Below, piece after piece: positions 11,489 to 22,921 of a DNA stretch of 64,000 nucleotides (the first letter of the stretch is position 1; each line of letters starts with the position of its first letter). The stretch is from contig OX421496.1 in the NCBI GenBank assembly GCA_949126835.1, positions 19,353,844-19,417,843 on the forward strand, given 5' to 3'. The DNA is from Anisus vortex (taxonomy: Eukaryota > Mollusca > Gastropoda > Planorbidae). Below the pieces are notes generated by a model. It saw nothing but the letters and a program-made list of their open reading frames with translations. It ran no database searches and was not told where the DNA came from. A program made the position numbers and the translations under genes.

Positions 11489-11874
11489 CAGTAACATATT
11501 CCCCCAGATAAGTAGAAATCATATAGACCAACCAGTAACACACACCCTAAATAAGAAGACAATATTATCTACCAGTAACAATGTTAGCAGTGTGGCTGGA
11601 CACAGGTCAGTTATACCGACATTATCCACCACACCAAATTATAGTCCCTCTCTCTGTCTCTCTGCCGTCTTTCTTCATTAAGTTTTCTGATCGTGGAAAG
11701 GGGGGGGGGTAGAAGGAGCAGCACGATCATCTCCCCTTGTCCATTTCTTTCATATTATCATAGTAAAACTATACACATTTATATTGGCACAGTTGTGGCC
11801 CTTGTGTGAAGAATTACCTCTGGCTTAATTCACGACTAATTGAGTTTGCTCGGTCGAACAAGCTAATGTATATG
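11489..11874. other. spacer, no gene recognised
   Basis: It contains a CT-rich patch near 11645-11672 and a G-run near 11701. No gene is recognised. Confidence 0.55.
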
Positions 11875-12035
11875 CGAAAGAGAGTGAGAGGGAGGGAGAG
11901 AGAGTGAGGGAGGGAGGGGAGAGAGAGGGATAGAAAGAGGGTGGAGTTAAAGAAAGAGAGAAGGGTTAGGACAGAGTAAGCGACCATGCGAAATAGAGAG
12001 ATAAAGGAATCAAAGAGAAAAAACAGTGGAAGAGC

Positions 12036-12072
<37 letters not shown>

Positions 12073-12073
12073 T
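11875..12073. repeat. GA-rich microsatellite region
   Basis: An imperfect purine-rich tract ends in an almost pure GA repeat (about 12036-12073). The 117-codon minus-strand frame across it is a serine/leucine-rich artefact. Confidence 0.85.
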
Positions 12074-12660
12074 TTTCCCCAAACATTCTGCACGAATAGC
12101 TTCTCTCACCCAGTATAGAATAATTACATGGAATTATCTCCATTGGAATGCAGCCATTGTGCCACAATTCTTAATTAAAAAAACAAAACCCCGCCTCGTA
12201 TGATATAATCAACATCATTAGTTAGAATTAACACACGCAAACACACACAGACACGTGCAGGCACAGACACCAACACACTTTGCCTAATACACGGCGCCTC
12301 TTCCCTGATGATCTGAAGCAGATGTCACTGACCCAACGGAACAAAAAGAGAAGTGACCAGGGCGGGGAGGGCGAGGGAAGGGATAATGAAATGCTTCAAT
12401 AATAATAAGATAATCTTAATCGCCCACTGGAGATCAATATGCCTCACGAATTGACCAAAACCAATTTGAATAGATAAAACAGTGGAGAAAATGTACATCA
12501 TTTTTTAAAAACCTTTTTCTTCTCCCGTTCCGAATGTCTTATACTGGCTTAGGCCGCAAAGTCCCGTCTCTCTGATAAAGAGATATTATCCAAGACTACA
12601 CTTGAACATCAACAATGATCATATCAAGGGGAAACAGTGTTGAAGTCAACAAATAAAAAG
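12074..12660. other. spacer, no gene recognised
   Basis: It contains a CA-rich patch at about 12231-12275. No gene or repeat family is recognised. Confidence 0.55.
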
Positions 12661-12679
12661 ACTACTCTACCTTATTAAA

Positions 12680-12893
12680 CGCGGCGACTTCAACAAAGAG
12701 TCATTCGTAATGATGGTGTCAATAAAGGGCAATAATAATAATGACGTCAACAAAGGGTAATAATAATAATGACGTCAACAAAGGGGAGTAATAATAATAA
12801 TGACGTCAACAAAGGGCAATAATAATGACCTCAACAAAGGGTAATGATAATGACGTCAACAAAGGGTAATAATAATAATGACGTCAACAAAGG
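12680..12893. repeat. CRE-containing minisatellite, left part
   Basis: The monomer is about 25-31 bp and is built of TGACGTCAACAAAGGG plus a variable run of TAA/AAT triplets. Perfect TGACGTCA palindromes begin at 12742, 12770, 12801, 12851 and 12880; one monomer has TGACCTCA. The array is interrupted by the transposon at 12894 and resumes at 14100. Confidence 0.9.
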
Positions 12894-14099
12894 CAGACAT
12901 GCCTACCTCCACAAATCAAAATGAGGAACACCCAAGGTAAAAATGAGGAACATGGGACCAAAATGAGGAACATAAGCGCGGAGGAAGCATTTTCGAGCCA
13001 ATATATACGCTAAATAATATTGTTAAAATACGTAAGAAAAATAGTCTCATTTACAGTGTATACACTGTATATTTAATATATATAAGATCTAGAATTCAAT
13101 CTAAGTCAATATAGAGTTTATGAAAAGAAAATTATTGTGGAGGGGGGATTACATTTATCTATGTTTAAGTAGTTTAACTAAGGTTATAAACCTATTAAAT
13201 AATTAAAAGGAAAAACAGTGGCTTTATGTGTAGCTATATGATTTAAAGCTATTACTCAATAATTACAATGCTGTGTTGTTTTTTTTAAATAAACCTTTCA
13301 ATCTACTAAGTCTAAGGCCTAGGACAAAAACTCAGAAAGTGGTTAAATTCAAATTAATCAGTATGTCTACCTAGCTAAGGCCTATCTATATTCTTAACTA
13401 ATGACTAAGACTAAGGTCAATGTAGCCTAATTGAGTATCAACTTAAATGCTTGATATTGGTAAAACTAACTAAATATTTTTATAAAGTAAATTCATAAGC
13501 CTAGGCCTAGGACTAAGACACTAAAGGTCTATGCCACTTTACGCCTAAGCAAATTTATTACTATAGGCTTGAATAGGCCTAGCTAAATGTACTAGGCACT
13601 TACACTAGTAGGCCTACCGGTATCACTATGTCTGTTCTAATTTTATTACACCAACATCAGTTTTAGTTTTACTAGCCGACCGATTTAAAGCAGTAGGGAA
13701 AATATAATTTACTTTATTTTGAATTTTAATTTAGCAACTACTTTTATTAAGTTACTAGAAGGTAACATTTTGTTTTGGCTAGCAATGAATAGTTTACTTT
13801 TCGTGTCCCTAAAATTATTTGACAAGTAGTCGGCAGTGCCGCGAAGCCCTAGCGCTTATGCACTCTCGACCAAAAATAAATTGGAAATACATTAAAACGG
13901 AAGTGACATGAAGAAAACAAAAGTTGGCAAACGCCTTTTGTTTATTTCGCGTTATTACTTTCCTAATTAAAATGTCGGCATTTTCGGAGACGCCGATTTT
14001 GCGGAACAAACTGGTCTGATGCGGAATTGCGGAATGGGGGGTGATTTTCGGCCATTTTACGGAACGGTTCCGGAAAATCCGGAACGGTAGGCATGTCTG
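12894..14099. mobile_element. DNA transposon inserted into the CRE minisatellite (1206 bp)
   Basis: The ends CAGACATGCCTACC and GGTAGGCATGTCTG are a perfect 14-bp inverted repeat. CAAAGG is duplicated on either side (12888-12893 and 14100-14105); removing the element and one copy restores an uninterrupted monomer. Inside the left end AAATGAGGAACA recurs three times, and inside the right end GCGGAAT/CCGGAAC words recur, suggesting subterminal binding sites. No transposase is recognised, so it is probably non-autonomous. The 6-bp duplication does not fit hAT (8 bp), so I leave the superfamily open. Confidence 0.85.
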
Positions 14100-14290
14100 C
14101 AAAGGTAATAATAATGACGTCAACAAAGGTATTAATAATGACGTCAACAAAGGTAATAATAATGACGTCAACAAAGGGTGATAATAATGTCAACAAACGG
14201 TAGTAAAAAGGGCGTCAACAAAGGGTAATAATATTGACGTCAACAAAGAGTATCATACAATGACGTCAACAAAGAGTCGACGTCAACGAT
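14100..14290. repeat. CRE-containing minisatellite, right part
   Basis: This continues the array at 12680-12893 with the same AATGACGTCAACAAAGG core. Perfect TGACGTCA sites begin at 14115, 14139, 14163, 14235 and 14261, with degenerate monomers between and after them. Confidence 0.9.
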
Positions 14291-14739
14291 GATCGTGTCC
14301 GAGTCACAACTTACACAGAAGACGTAAATTAAAAACAAACAAAAAACTACCCTGCTACTCTAGCAAACAAGATATAATAGTGACGTATAATACAACCTGA
14401 GAGAGATCATAAAATGAACAAGGAAAACACAGGCTACATGGACAGAAGCTAACGGGTAAACAAGCAAGCTTACGTAATAGGCGGTCTTTCGAAATAGGCT
14501 CAGGTAACTGTAAATAAAACAAACAAAAAAAAAACAAAACAACAGCTGACAATGTCAGGAATGACAAAAATGTCACGACACTGACCCACTTTCTGTCGCC
14601 GTTGATGAATTATTTGACTGTCTAGTTTCGTTGTCAGTGCAGAATTACTCGATGGTAATACAATAAATAGAACAGTTTCCCGGTTGATTCCATATTCCAT
14701 TCTACTTTTTCATACGACCGGGAAAGGGTGCTCCAGACA
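14291..14739. other. spacer, no gene recognised
   Basis: A-runs and short chance open frames only. Confidence 0.55.
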
Positions 14740-14744
14740 TTTTT

Positions 14745-14915
14745 TTTAGCGTTTGGACAGCTATTTAGTAGGTCTCGGATTCGAATCCTGGCAAAAGAGG
14801 AGAAGTCGCTCGGGAGGGGGGGGGGGGTCTTAAAGGGTGGCCCTTATCTGGCTCTGCATGGTACCAGGAGGCTTGTTAGGGAAAGTTAAAATTCGCTGAG
14901 TCCACAATCCCGTAG
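14745..14915 (+). mobile_element. possible degenerate SINE
   Basis: A B-box-like GGATTCGAATCCTGG (about 14777-14791) is followed about 60 bases later by TGGCTCTGCATGGTACC and then GTCCACAATCCCG, weakly resembling the AGCTCTGATGGGTACC and CCACACAATCCCC parts of the other SINEs here. The A-box region is not convincing. A G-run (14816-14827) interrupts it. Confidence 0.35.
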
Positions 14916-15160
14916 CACGATCCAGCTCAATAGGTGTACAATATCTATAAGAGAAACCTCTATTGGTATAAATCCATTAGAATCTTAGCTCAAATCAGTT
15001 GCCACCCTTTCCTCCAAAATACTTACATATACATAGGCCTATATATGTCAAAGATTAATAACATACAAACAAGTCTTCGTGCATATTTTTATATAGAATC
15101 ATATCATATAGCATGTACAAGATGAATATTAAGATAAAAGAATAATTATCTCCTTATGAC

Positions 15161-15235
15161 ATCACGTGACTAGCAACGTCCACACTAAACTAGCATGGAG
15201 CCGGAGGAAAATACCTCTGTGACGTCACTTCCTGA
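15161..15235. promoter_or_regulatory. E-box, CRE and ETS motif cluster
   Basis: CACGTG lies at about 15163-15168, TGACGTCA at 15220-15227, and it is followed at once by CTTCCTG (an ETS-type core). Such a grouping is common in promoters, but I find no gene start beside it. The motifs are seen; function is a guess. Confidence 0.2.
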
Positions 15236-15596
15236 AATATTCGATTTTTAGTGTTTTTTCCAAAATAGGAAAGATTATAAATAAAGAAGGGAATAATGTT
15301 TTAGTAGTTCATGGAAGGAAGCTGTATTCTGCAGACAACTCCCTAGTAGTGTTTTTTTGTTTTTCATGTACCGGTATAACCAAACCTTGAGTGTATTCGA
15401 CTTATTTATCTGTATTTTGAAAAGCTGGCGTATTGCACATTAGATCTTCACAATGATGAAACTTCATTCTTTTTGTTGTTGTTTCAAGTAAACTTGCGGA
15501 GACAAGAAGATATTTAAAAATCAACACCAGACTGTCTACATCATAACAAAACAAACTAACTCAGCTGAACACTTATTACAAACAATGTATTCAAAG
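15236..15596. other. AT-rich spacer, no gene recognised
   Basis: No recognisable gene or repeat. Confidence 0.55.
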
Positions 15597-15638
15597 GAGG
15601 AGAGAGCGAGAGAGAGAGAGAGAGGGGGGGGGGGGGGG
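15597..15638. repeat. GA microsatellite passing into a G-run
   Basis: About 28 bases of GA repeat are followed by 15 consecutive G residues. Confidence 0.95.
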
Positions 15639-16146
15639 TCCCTGTAATCTTAAAATTCAAAAGATGATTCATGAGAACTAAAAAACAAACATGTTTAATA
15701 ATTTTGATTAATGTCTCCTTGTTTTTTATCCAACAAATTTTGTTTTTCAATCTTGAACTTTTATTTACAATTTTTCATTTTTGTTTAACACGGACAAAGG
15801 TTGGGAGGGGAGCTGCAAGTTTTAGCATTCAAGTGGGTTTATCGCTCCACCTGCACACAGAGGGGGCACACACTCACAGTTTATCTCTCCATTATAATAC
15901 ATAATCTAATAATGCACTTTCTATCTAGATGTAAGGCGATGTTTACGCCCTCGATCCAATCCTCGTCCTCCACCCCCCCCCCCAACTCTCAAATTCCATC
16001 ACGTAATTTTAAGTGAAATCTTACTCGTGTCTACACTAGTGGTTCAAATTTTGCACAATAAGGGGGGGGGGGAGAAGATAAAGGATTTGAAATGTAATTG
16101 TAAGGGATTACACCGGAGTACACAATAAACAAACAAAGGGGTCACT
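15639..16146. other. spacer, no gene recognised
   Basis: It contains a C-run near 15971-15984 and a G-run near 16061-16072. Short open frames only. Confidence 0.55.
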
Positions 16147-16234
16147 GGGGTCGAGAAGCAGCGCGTTGGTGTGCGGTACCAATGGTCTCTGGGTTCGAAT
16201 CCGAGTAAATTCTACCCAGCTCTGATTGATACTT
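16147..16234 (+). mobile_element. SINE head joined to a minisatellite
   Basis: GGTCGAGAAGCAGCGCGTTGG, shortened here to its A-box part, is followed by TGCGGTACCAATGGTC, a B box GGGTTCGAATCC, and CTACCCAGCTCTGAT. This matches the head and first body segment of the SINEs at 1580 and 45347. The rest of the body is absent; the sequence passes into the 25-bp array at the point where the SINE would reach GTATGCCGT. Confidence 0.8.
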
Positions 16235-18098
16235 TTGTATGCAGTAACCAGTGAAACTAATGTATGCAGTAACCAGTGAAACTATTGTATGCAGTAACCA
16301 GTGAAACTATTGTATGCAGTAACCAGTGAAACTATTGTATGAAGTAACCAGTGAAACTATTGTATGCAGTAACCAGTGAAACTATTGTATGCAGTAACCA
16401 GTGAAACTATTGTATGAAGTAACCAGTGAAACTATTGTATGCAGTAACCAGTGAAACTATTGTATGCAGTAACCAGTGAAACTATTGTATGCAGTAACCA
16501 GTGAAACTATTGTATGCAGTAACCAGTGAAACTATTGTATGCAGTAACCAGTGAAACTATTGTATGCAGTAACCAGTGAAACTATTGTATGCAGTAACCA
16601 GTGAAACTATTGTATGCAGTAACCAGTGAAACTACTGTATGCAGTAACCAGTGAAACTATTGTATGCTGTAACCAGTGATACTTGTGTATGCAGTAACCA
16701 GTGAAACTTGAGTATGCAGTAACCAGTGAAACTATTGTATGCAGTAACCAGTGAAACTATTGTATGCAGTAACCAGTGAAACTATTGTATGCAGTAACCA
16801 GTGAAACTATTGTATGCAGTAACCAGTGAAACTATTGTATGCAGTAACCAGTGAAACTATTGTATGCAGTAACCAGTGAAACTACTGTATGCAGTAACCA
16901 GTGAAACTATTGTATGCTGTAACCAGTGATACTTGTGTATGCAGTAACCAGTGAAACTTGAGTATGCAGTAACCAGTGAAACTATTGTATGCTGTAACCA
17001 GTGATACTTGTGTATGCAGTAACCAGTGAAACTTGAGTATGCAGTAACCAGTGAAACTATTGTATGCTGTAACCAGTGATACTTGCGTATGCAGTAACCA
17101 GTGAAACTTGAGTATGCAGTAACCAGTGAAACTATTGTATGCAGTAACCAGTGAAACTATTGTATGCAGTAACCAGTGATACTTGTGTATGCAGTAACCA
17201 GTGAAACTATTGTATGCAGTAACCAGTGATACTTGTGTATACAGTAACCAGTGAAACTATTGTATGCAGTAACCAGTGAAACTATTGTATGCTGTAACCA
17301 GTGATACTTGTGTATGCAGTAACCAGTGAAACTATTGTATGCAGTAACCAGTGAAACTATTGTATGCAGTAACCAGTGAAACTATTGTATGCAGTAACCA
17401 GTGAAACTATTGTATGCAGTAACCAGTGAAACTATTGTATGCAGTAACCAGTGAAACTATTGTATGCTGTAACCAGTGATACTTGTGTATGCAGTAACCA
17501 GTGAAACTTGAGTATGCAGTAACCAGTGAAACTATTGTATGCTGTAACCAGTGATACTTGTGTATGCAGTAACCAGTGAAACTTGAGTATGCAGTAACCA
17601 GTGAAACTTGAGTATGCAGTAACCAGTGAAACTATTGTATGCAGTAACCAGTGAAACTATTGTATGCAGTAACCAGTGAAACTATTGTATGCAGTAACCA
17701 GTGAAACTATTGTATGCTGTAACCAGTGATACTTGTGTATGCTGTTACCAGTGATACTTGTGTATGCAGTAACCAGTGATACTTGTGTATGCAGTAACCA
17801 GTGAAACTTTAGTATGCAGTAACCAGTGAAACTATTGTATGCTGTAACCAGTGATACTTGTGTATGCAGTAACCAGTGAAACTTGAGTATGCAGCAACCA
17901 GTGAAACTATTGTATGCTGTAACCAGTGATACTTGTGTATGCAGTAACCAGTGAAACTTGAGTATGCAGCAACCAGTGAATCTTCTGTATGTCTAAACCA
18001 GTGAATCTTCTGTATGTTTAAACCAGTGAAACGTGTGTTTACAGTAACCTGTGAAACTCGTGTTTCCATTAACCAGTGAAACTTGTGTTTACAGTAAC
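16235..18098. repeat. 25-bp minisatellite with higher-order structure (about 74 copies)
   Basis: The monomer contains GTATGCAGTAACCAGTGAAAC plus a variable four-base joint. Variant monomers (GCTGTAACCAGTGATAC, then a TTGTGTATGCAG type, then a TTGAGTATGCAG type) recur in the same order as 75-bp trimers near 16665, 16910, 16985, 17060, 17460 and 17535. The last monomers (after about 17980) are strongly diverged. The monomer resembles the SINE body segment GTATGCCGTTGCCACAGAAAC. Confidence 0.95.
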
Positions 18099-18537
18099 CG
18101 TTAAAGCCCGTGAACCGAACTGATCGAAAACACTGACATTTCAATTGTGTACTTTAAAATGAATTTTGAGCAGTATTGGTTTTCTTCCATTTGTATAAAG
18201 AGCTTAAACAGAAATGCTTTAAAAAAAATGATATTACTTGAATTCAAAAGGTATTTACAAACAATGTGATAGTTTTGTATACAAAGTACAATGTAATATA
18301 AATGTTATCAAACGTGGCCAAGCGGGGGACCAGAGTTATACGAATAGCAATGACATGAGAGTTGGCAACAGACCTCAGAATCTTATCTAACAGAGGAGAA
18401 AGACAGACAAACGTATGGTAGTTAGAGTGAGAACGGGGGATGATGGCGGTGCAACAAACTTGGTTGATGAGAAAATAATCTTTTTAAAGACCTGACAAAA
18501 CTTTGTGGTGGGAAATATAACATTATGTCATTGGTGC
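18099..18537. other. spacer, no gene recognised
   Basis: No recognisable gene; the open frame that enters from the array ends at 18144. Confidence 0.55.
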
Positions 18538-18634
18538 CTGTGTGTGAGAGTGTGAGTGTGTGCGTGACTGAGTGAGTGTGGTGTTAATGGTGCTTGTTAA
18601 AACCCTTTCTGTCTGTGTGTGTGTGTGTGTGTGT
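18538..18634. repeat. GT-rich microsatellite
   Basis: Imperfect GT/GAGT repeat followed by a purer GT run (about 18614-18634). Confidence 0.9.
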
Positions 18635-19029
18635 TATACTTTGCCCTATTTTACTTCTAGTGAATAAAGTGTAAAGATATGGACCTATTTCCATCACCGC
18701 CGTCCAGAATTATCACTTAAAGGACAGCAAACCTTCCCCCCCCCCCCTCACCACCAGACTCCACCCATGGGGTGTTGAATACGTGTCCACGCCCAAGAAG
18801 GAGCACACCGCCACTGAAGGTGATAATGACTTTGAGGGGAGTTGTGGGCTAGGGGTGGATGGGGAGGGGGTGGCAACTCTCACATTCAAGTTGAAAAAAC
18901 ATAAAAGGTGAAAAAGACACAAACAAAATAGTTCCCTGCATATTTACTGAATTCTGCACAGTTTTTTTTCCTTCGTGATGATGTTAGCTGTTTAAACACT
19001 ACTATATAAAAAAGACACACATTTAACAT
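18635..19029. other. spacer, no gene recognised
   Basis: It contains a C-run near 18735-18748. No gene is recognised. Confidence 0.5.
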
Positions 19030-19115
19030 TGGAGGATTGTGTGGCCAGTACATTGCCCAGCCATCTTGGCTTTCACGTTCTGCTGTTAATGCCCGAGATT
19101 CAATGGAAAATATAC
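19030..19115 (-). mobile_element. partial SINE
   Basis: On the minus strand this reads a B-box-like GAATCTCGGGC followed by GATGGCTGGGCAATGTAC and TGGCCACACAATCC. The latter is the same core as in the SINEs at 1580, 39526, 45347 and 60193. The A-box region and the 3' end are missing or diverged. Confidence 0.65.
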
Positions 19116-20008
19116 CAATATGGAGAGAAATTATCGAGCTGATCAAGTAAAAAAAAATATCTTTGCATAAAATGTCACACGTTGTCTAGGCTAATAATTC
19201 ATTTTGTTAAGAAACACCGAGCCAAATTACAGCCAATGAAAAAAAAAACGCAACGAGGCCTATACCTGAAATTAACTTGCCGTAACATATCGTGAGCAAT
19301 TTACTCAACGTATTTAATGTTTGATTATAAACACGAGCAAATGTAAAAATAACAACAAATTGTACTCACACGTGAATGTAAGATAAAAATGGAGTTGAAT
19401 GATTATTTATTTTTAAATGTTGGTGATGATATTCGGATTCAGAATTTGTGGATGTTGGTAAAATGAGTTCAAAGGGTTGGGTATGAGAAAACAAAGTGGG
19501 AACCTTTTCAAAGTGTTGGTATAATGGTTCAATGGAGTCGGTTTGAGTAAACAGATTCAGGCCCTCTCCCCGGCATAACGATTCAATCGGTTCAGTGTGA
19601 GAAAGAGATGCTTTCAACTGTGACATATGATAAACATCTCTTTCATAAAGAAGCCAGGCCTATGCTTGACAGCAGACTAACCAAGCATGCAGACTCTCTA
19701 AATATATACAGAGAGACAGACATCGTGTCTTCGGGCTGACACAGAGTTTCGATCTCATGCAAGAACAGATCTCGCTGCACGCTTGGTTGAACAAATTAGA
19801 TGGCCTGGTGTACGTGTCGAGATGTCCACGTGTCTATGGTGGTTCAATATGCAAAATGAAACTATACTGACATACTGGCTGGCCGAAATAAGGGGATAAA
19901 TTGGGTGGAGTCTACGTACAATAACCAATATTGAATTGTATCCTGTAACTGTCAGCTGCTCTGCCAATCAAGTTTCAGCTTTTACTTCCATTATTAAAAT
20001 AAACATTT
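19116..20008. other. spacer, no gene recognised
   Basis: Only short chance open frames (86 codons at 19366-19626, minus strand). No repeat family is recognised. Confidence 0.55.
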
Positions 20009-20055
20009 CTCTATTAGTCTATTGCTCTATTAGTCTATTGCTCTATTAGTCTATT
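20009..20055. repeat. 16-bp tandem repeat, 3 copies
   Basis: CTCTATTAGTCTATTG is repeated three times, the last copy one base short. Confidence 0.9.
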
Positions 20056-20240
20056 CTCTTCTGTGCGTGATATTTAAAGATTGTTTGTATGGCGGACCTG
20101 GAATGGGAACGTCTTATTCGTATACTAGAACTATATTTATTGTAAGGCAGTGGTTCCCAACCTTTTTAATGCCGCGACCCTTTTATACAGCTATTCACGT
20201 TATGGCGACCCCCAACCATAAACTTTTTTTCGTCGCTACC

Positions 20241-21000
20241 TTATAACTGTAATGTGCTAGTGTTATAAAATGTAATGTAAATATCTCATATAACAGTTAC
20301 TGTAATGTGCTAGTGTTATAAAATGTGATGTAAATATCTCATATAACTGTAATGTGCTACTGTTATAAAATGTAATGTAAATATCTCAAATAACTGTAAT
20401 GTGCTACTGTTATAAAATGTAATGTAAATATCTCAAATAACTTTCATGTGCAACTGGCATAATATGTAATGTAATTATCTCATATAACTGTAATGTGCTA
20501 GTGTTATAAAATGTAATGTAAAATTTCATATAACTGTAATGTGCTACTGTTATAAAATGTAATGTAAATATCTCAAATAACTGTCATGTGCAACTGGCAT
20601 AAAATGTAATGTAATTATCTCATATAACTGTAATGTGCTACTGTTATAAAATGTAATGTAAATATCTGATATAACTGTAATGTGCTACTGTTATAAAATG
20701 TAATGTAAATATCTCATATAACTGTAATGTGCTACTGTTATAAAATGTAATGTAAATATCTCATATGACTGTAATGTGCTAGTGTTGTAAAATGTAATGT
20801 AAATATCTTATATAACTGTAATGTGCTAGTGTTATAAAATGTAATGTAAATATCTCATATAACTGTAATGTGCTACTGTTATAAATGTAATGTAAATATC
20901 TCATATAACTGTAATGTGCTACTGTTATAAAATGTAATGTAAATATCTCATATAACTGTAATGTGCTACTGTTATAAAATGTAATGTAAATATCTCATAT
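20241..21000. repeat. 47-bp minisatellite inside the hAT relic (about 16 copies)
   Basis: The monomer contains AACTGTAATGTGCTACTG, TATAAAATGTAATGTAAAT and ATCTCATAT. Two monomers carry the variant CATGTGCAACTGGCAT. The array lies between the left hAT end and the transposase remains. Several arrays in this window lie within or next to transposons. Confidence 0.95.
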
Positions 21001-21194
21001 GCAGGATTTATTTTCAGTGTTACAAATTGAATTAAAAGCACAGTGATTTAATCACAAAAATCCATTTGAAATTATACATTGTGAAATATTTTTTTCCAAT
21101 TACAACACAACGTCAGTGCTAAGATTGAGATTACGTCTTTTTCATCGGCTTACACAACGAAGATCATCGTTCACAAGTCTACTTCTGTATTTAG

Positions 21195-21900
21195 ATTTAA
21201 TAACCAACAAGCTGGAAAGCCCTTTCACAAAGATAAGTTGTTGGAGATGGAAGAAGAAGGCGCAGCACAATCTCAGACAAAAAAGTATATGACTGCAAAC
21301 ACTTGATCCTGAATTTTGTACTTGGCATCGTAGAGAAATAAGTTGTTAATAAATTAAATGAACGTCTCTTGTGTTGTCCCAGGAACATCTTCAAATTTGA
21401 CTGTGCATAACTTTCTTTGAAAGTGCAAATGAAGTGTCAGATAAATTTGAAAGGTAGGAAGAAATTTCGTCAAGTGCAAGTGTTCTTTCACAAAGATCGT
21501 TATCGTAAAAATCATTATCGCAATCATTTTATCTGGTTTAATGTCATGTTCCTCAAAGAAAGCAGTTAAGTTAAGCAACATGTACATCCATATTTTTATG
21601 CCAAAGCTAAAGTATTTTTTGGAATGATCCGATCTTTTCAGACAAATTAACGTTTGTTACAAAAAGTAACGTCTTTGCAGTGATAAATTGTACTCATTCA
21701 AAATTTCAAAGATGTCAACAAAGTAAGTTATTTTCTGCAGTTCACTTTTATCGCCATAAAGTGCTTTGAACTGTGGTATTGTAGTGATTTTAAAGTTAAA
21801 GAGTTCTGAGTTTATCACGAAGCTTAAAACAAGTTTTTAAATTTTTCCTCTCGACAACCATCTGACTTCAGTGTGAAATAGTAACTCGGCGCATCCGACT
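21195..21900 (-). pseudogene. degenerate hAT transposase (ZBED5-like)
   Basis: Minus-strand fragments appear in the order of ZBED5-type hAT transposases: LFHTEVRWLSRGKNL (about 21833-21891), YFVDIFEILNEYNLSLQ (about 21677-21735), and a C-terminal dimerisation region with LLLPSPTTYLCERAF (about 21210-21275). The fragments are separated by stops and frame changes, and the amino-terminal zinc-finger region is not seen, so the gene is inactive. The position inside inverted repeats with an 8-bp duplication supports the hAT assignment. The family name rests on recognised motifs, not a search. Confidence 0.8.
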
Positions 21901-22577
21901 GTTTTCGCAACTGTTTAAAGTAGGTATGTGATGGGGTTGGTGCGCTGATGGCATCACGTCGGGTACTCGTATGCACATAAATAGAAATATACTTATTCTG
22001 TGCTCGTATGTGGATGTATCTGCATTAAGCCTGATAATATATTATGTATTTTCCAGTGGTCTTAGATGACCCCCCATGAAAAGGTTCTTCGACCCCTATT
22101 AAGATTTAACATATAATGTTGCTATATTATTAAAACCATTTTCTTTTAATCTATTTTTTAAAAATTCAACGTAAGCGAGCCCGATAGTAAAAAAAAAAAT
22201 AAACAAAATCTTAAGAAATCTAATCAAGGGAGGTAATAGTCCTAATTTTAAGGATTTTAGTAACAATTTTTTTACTACACAAAATTTGCATTAAAAAAAA
22301 ATATATATACGCCTATATGCGTATACCAGTACCGGCACTCATAATGACAAAAATACGTAAAATGAACAATCAATTAATTAATGTTTTTACATTGTAAATG
22401 TAATTTTTAAAACACCCTTTTAGCTACTAGCGTGTTTTCATTAGTACGCAATTACTTCTTACAATAGTGTGATGTAGAACCCATCAATAATAATTTTTGA
22501 AAAGCCTAACTAATCAATAATAATTTTTGAAAAGCCTTAGTTTTAAGGTTTGAAGACTGTAAAGATAAGAGGGATAG

Positions 22578-22794
22578 TCTAGACCAGGGATCGGCAACCT
22601 ACGGCAAGCGTGCCAGACTTGTTATGCAAAAAGATTTTCAATGGCACGCTGACTCCTAAAAAAAAATTCATGCATCTTCTAATAGAAATAGAGTGCTAAA
22701 GCAAGGTGACTTTTAGGCTGTTGGCACGCTGAATGAATTAGAAATCCCACTTTGGGACACTATTATCAAAAGGTTGCCATTCCCTGGTCTAGAC
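22578..22794. mobile_element. short hAT element (CAGGGATCGGCAACC ends) with 8-bp duplication
   Basis: The element proper is 22586-22786 (201 bp), with ends CAGGGATCGGCAACCT and AGGTTGCCATTCCCTG. A perfect duplication GTCTAGAC lies at 22578-22585 and 22787-22794. The interior has TGGCACGCTGA and ATTAGAAATCCCA shared with 51567 and 53690. It is nested in the 20148-23014 relic and inserted later than it. Confidence 0.9.
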
Positions 22795-22798
22795 TAAA

Positions 22799-22921
22799 GA
22801 GTGTTGGTGCCAGGACACAACTCTGTTTGACCCCGCTACACACTGGGGAGGGCCCTGTGGTGGCGCCATCGAAGAGTACTGTGCTGTACATGTTGTTGTG
22901 GAAAGCCTCAATAAGACAATA
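22799..22921 (-). pseudogene. LINE reverse-transcriptase fragment
   Basis: Minus-strand translation is open over about 40 residues and includes LIEAFHNNMYSTVLFDG followed by SGVKQSCVLAPTL. The latter is the conserved SGVKQGCVLAPTLF segment of non-LTR retrotransposon reverse transcriptases. Only this segment of the finger/palm region survives; no YADD catalytic motif or endonuclease is seen. It is bounded by the nested hAT element on one side and the hAT right end on the other. Confidence 0.85.
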
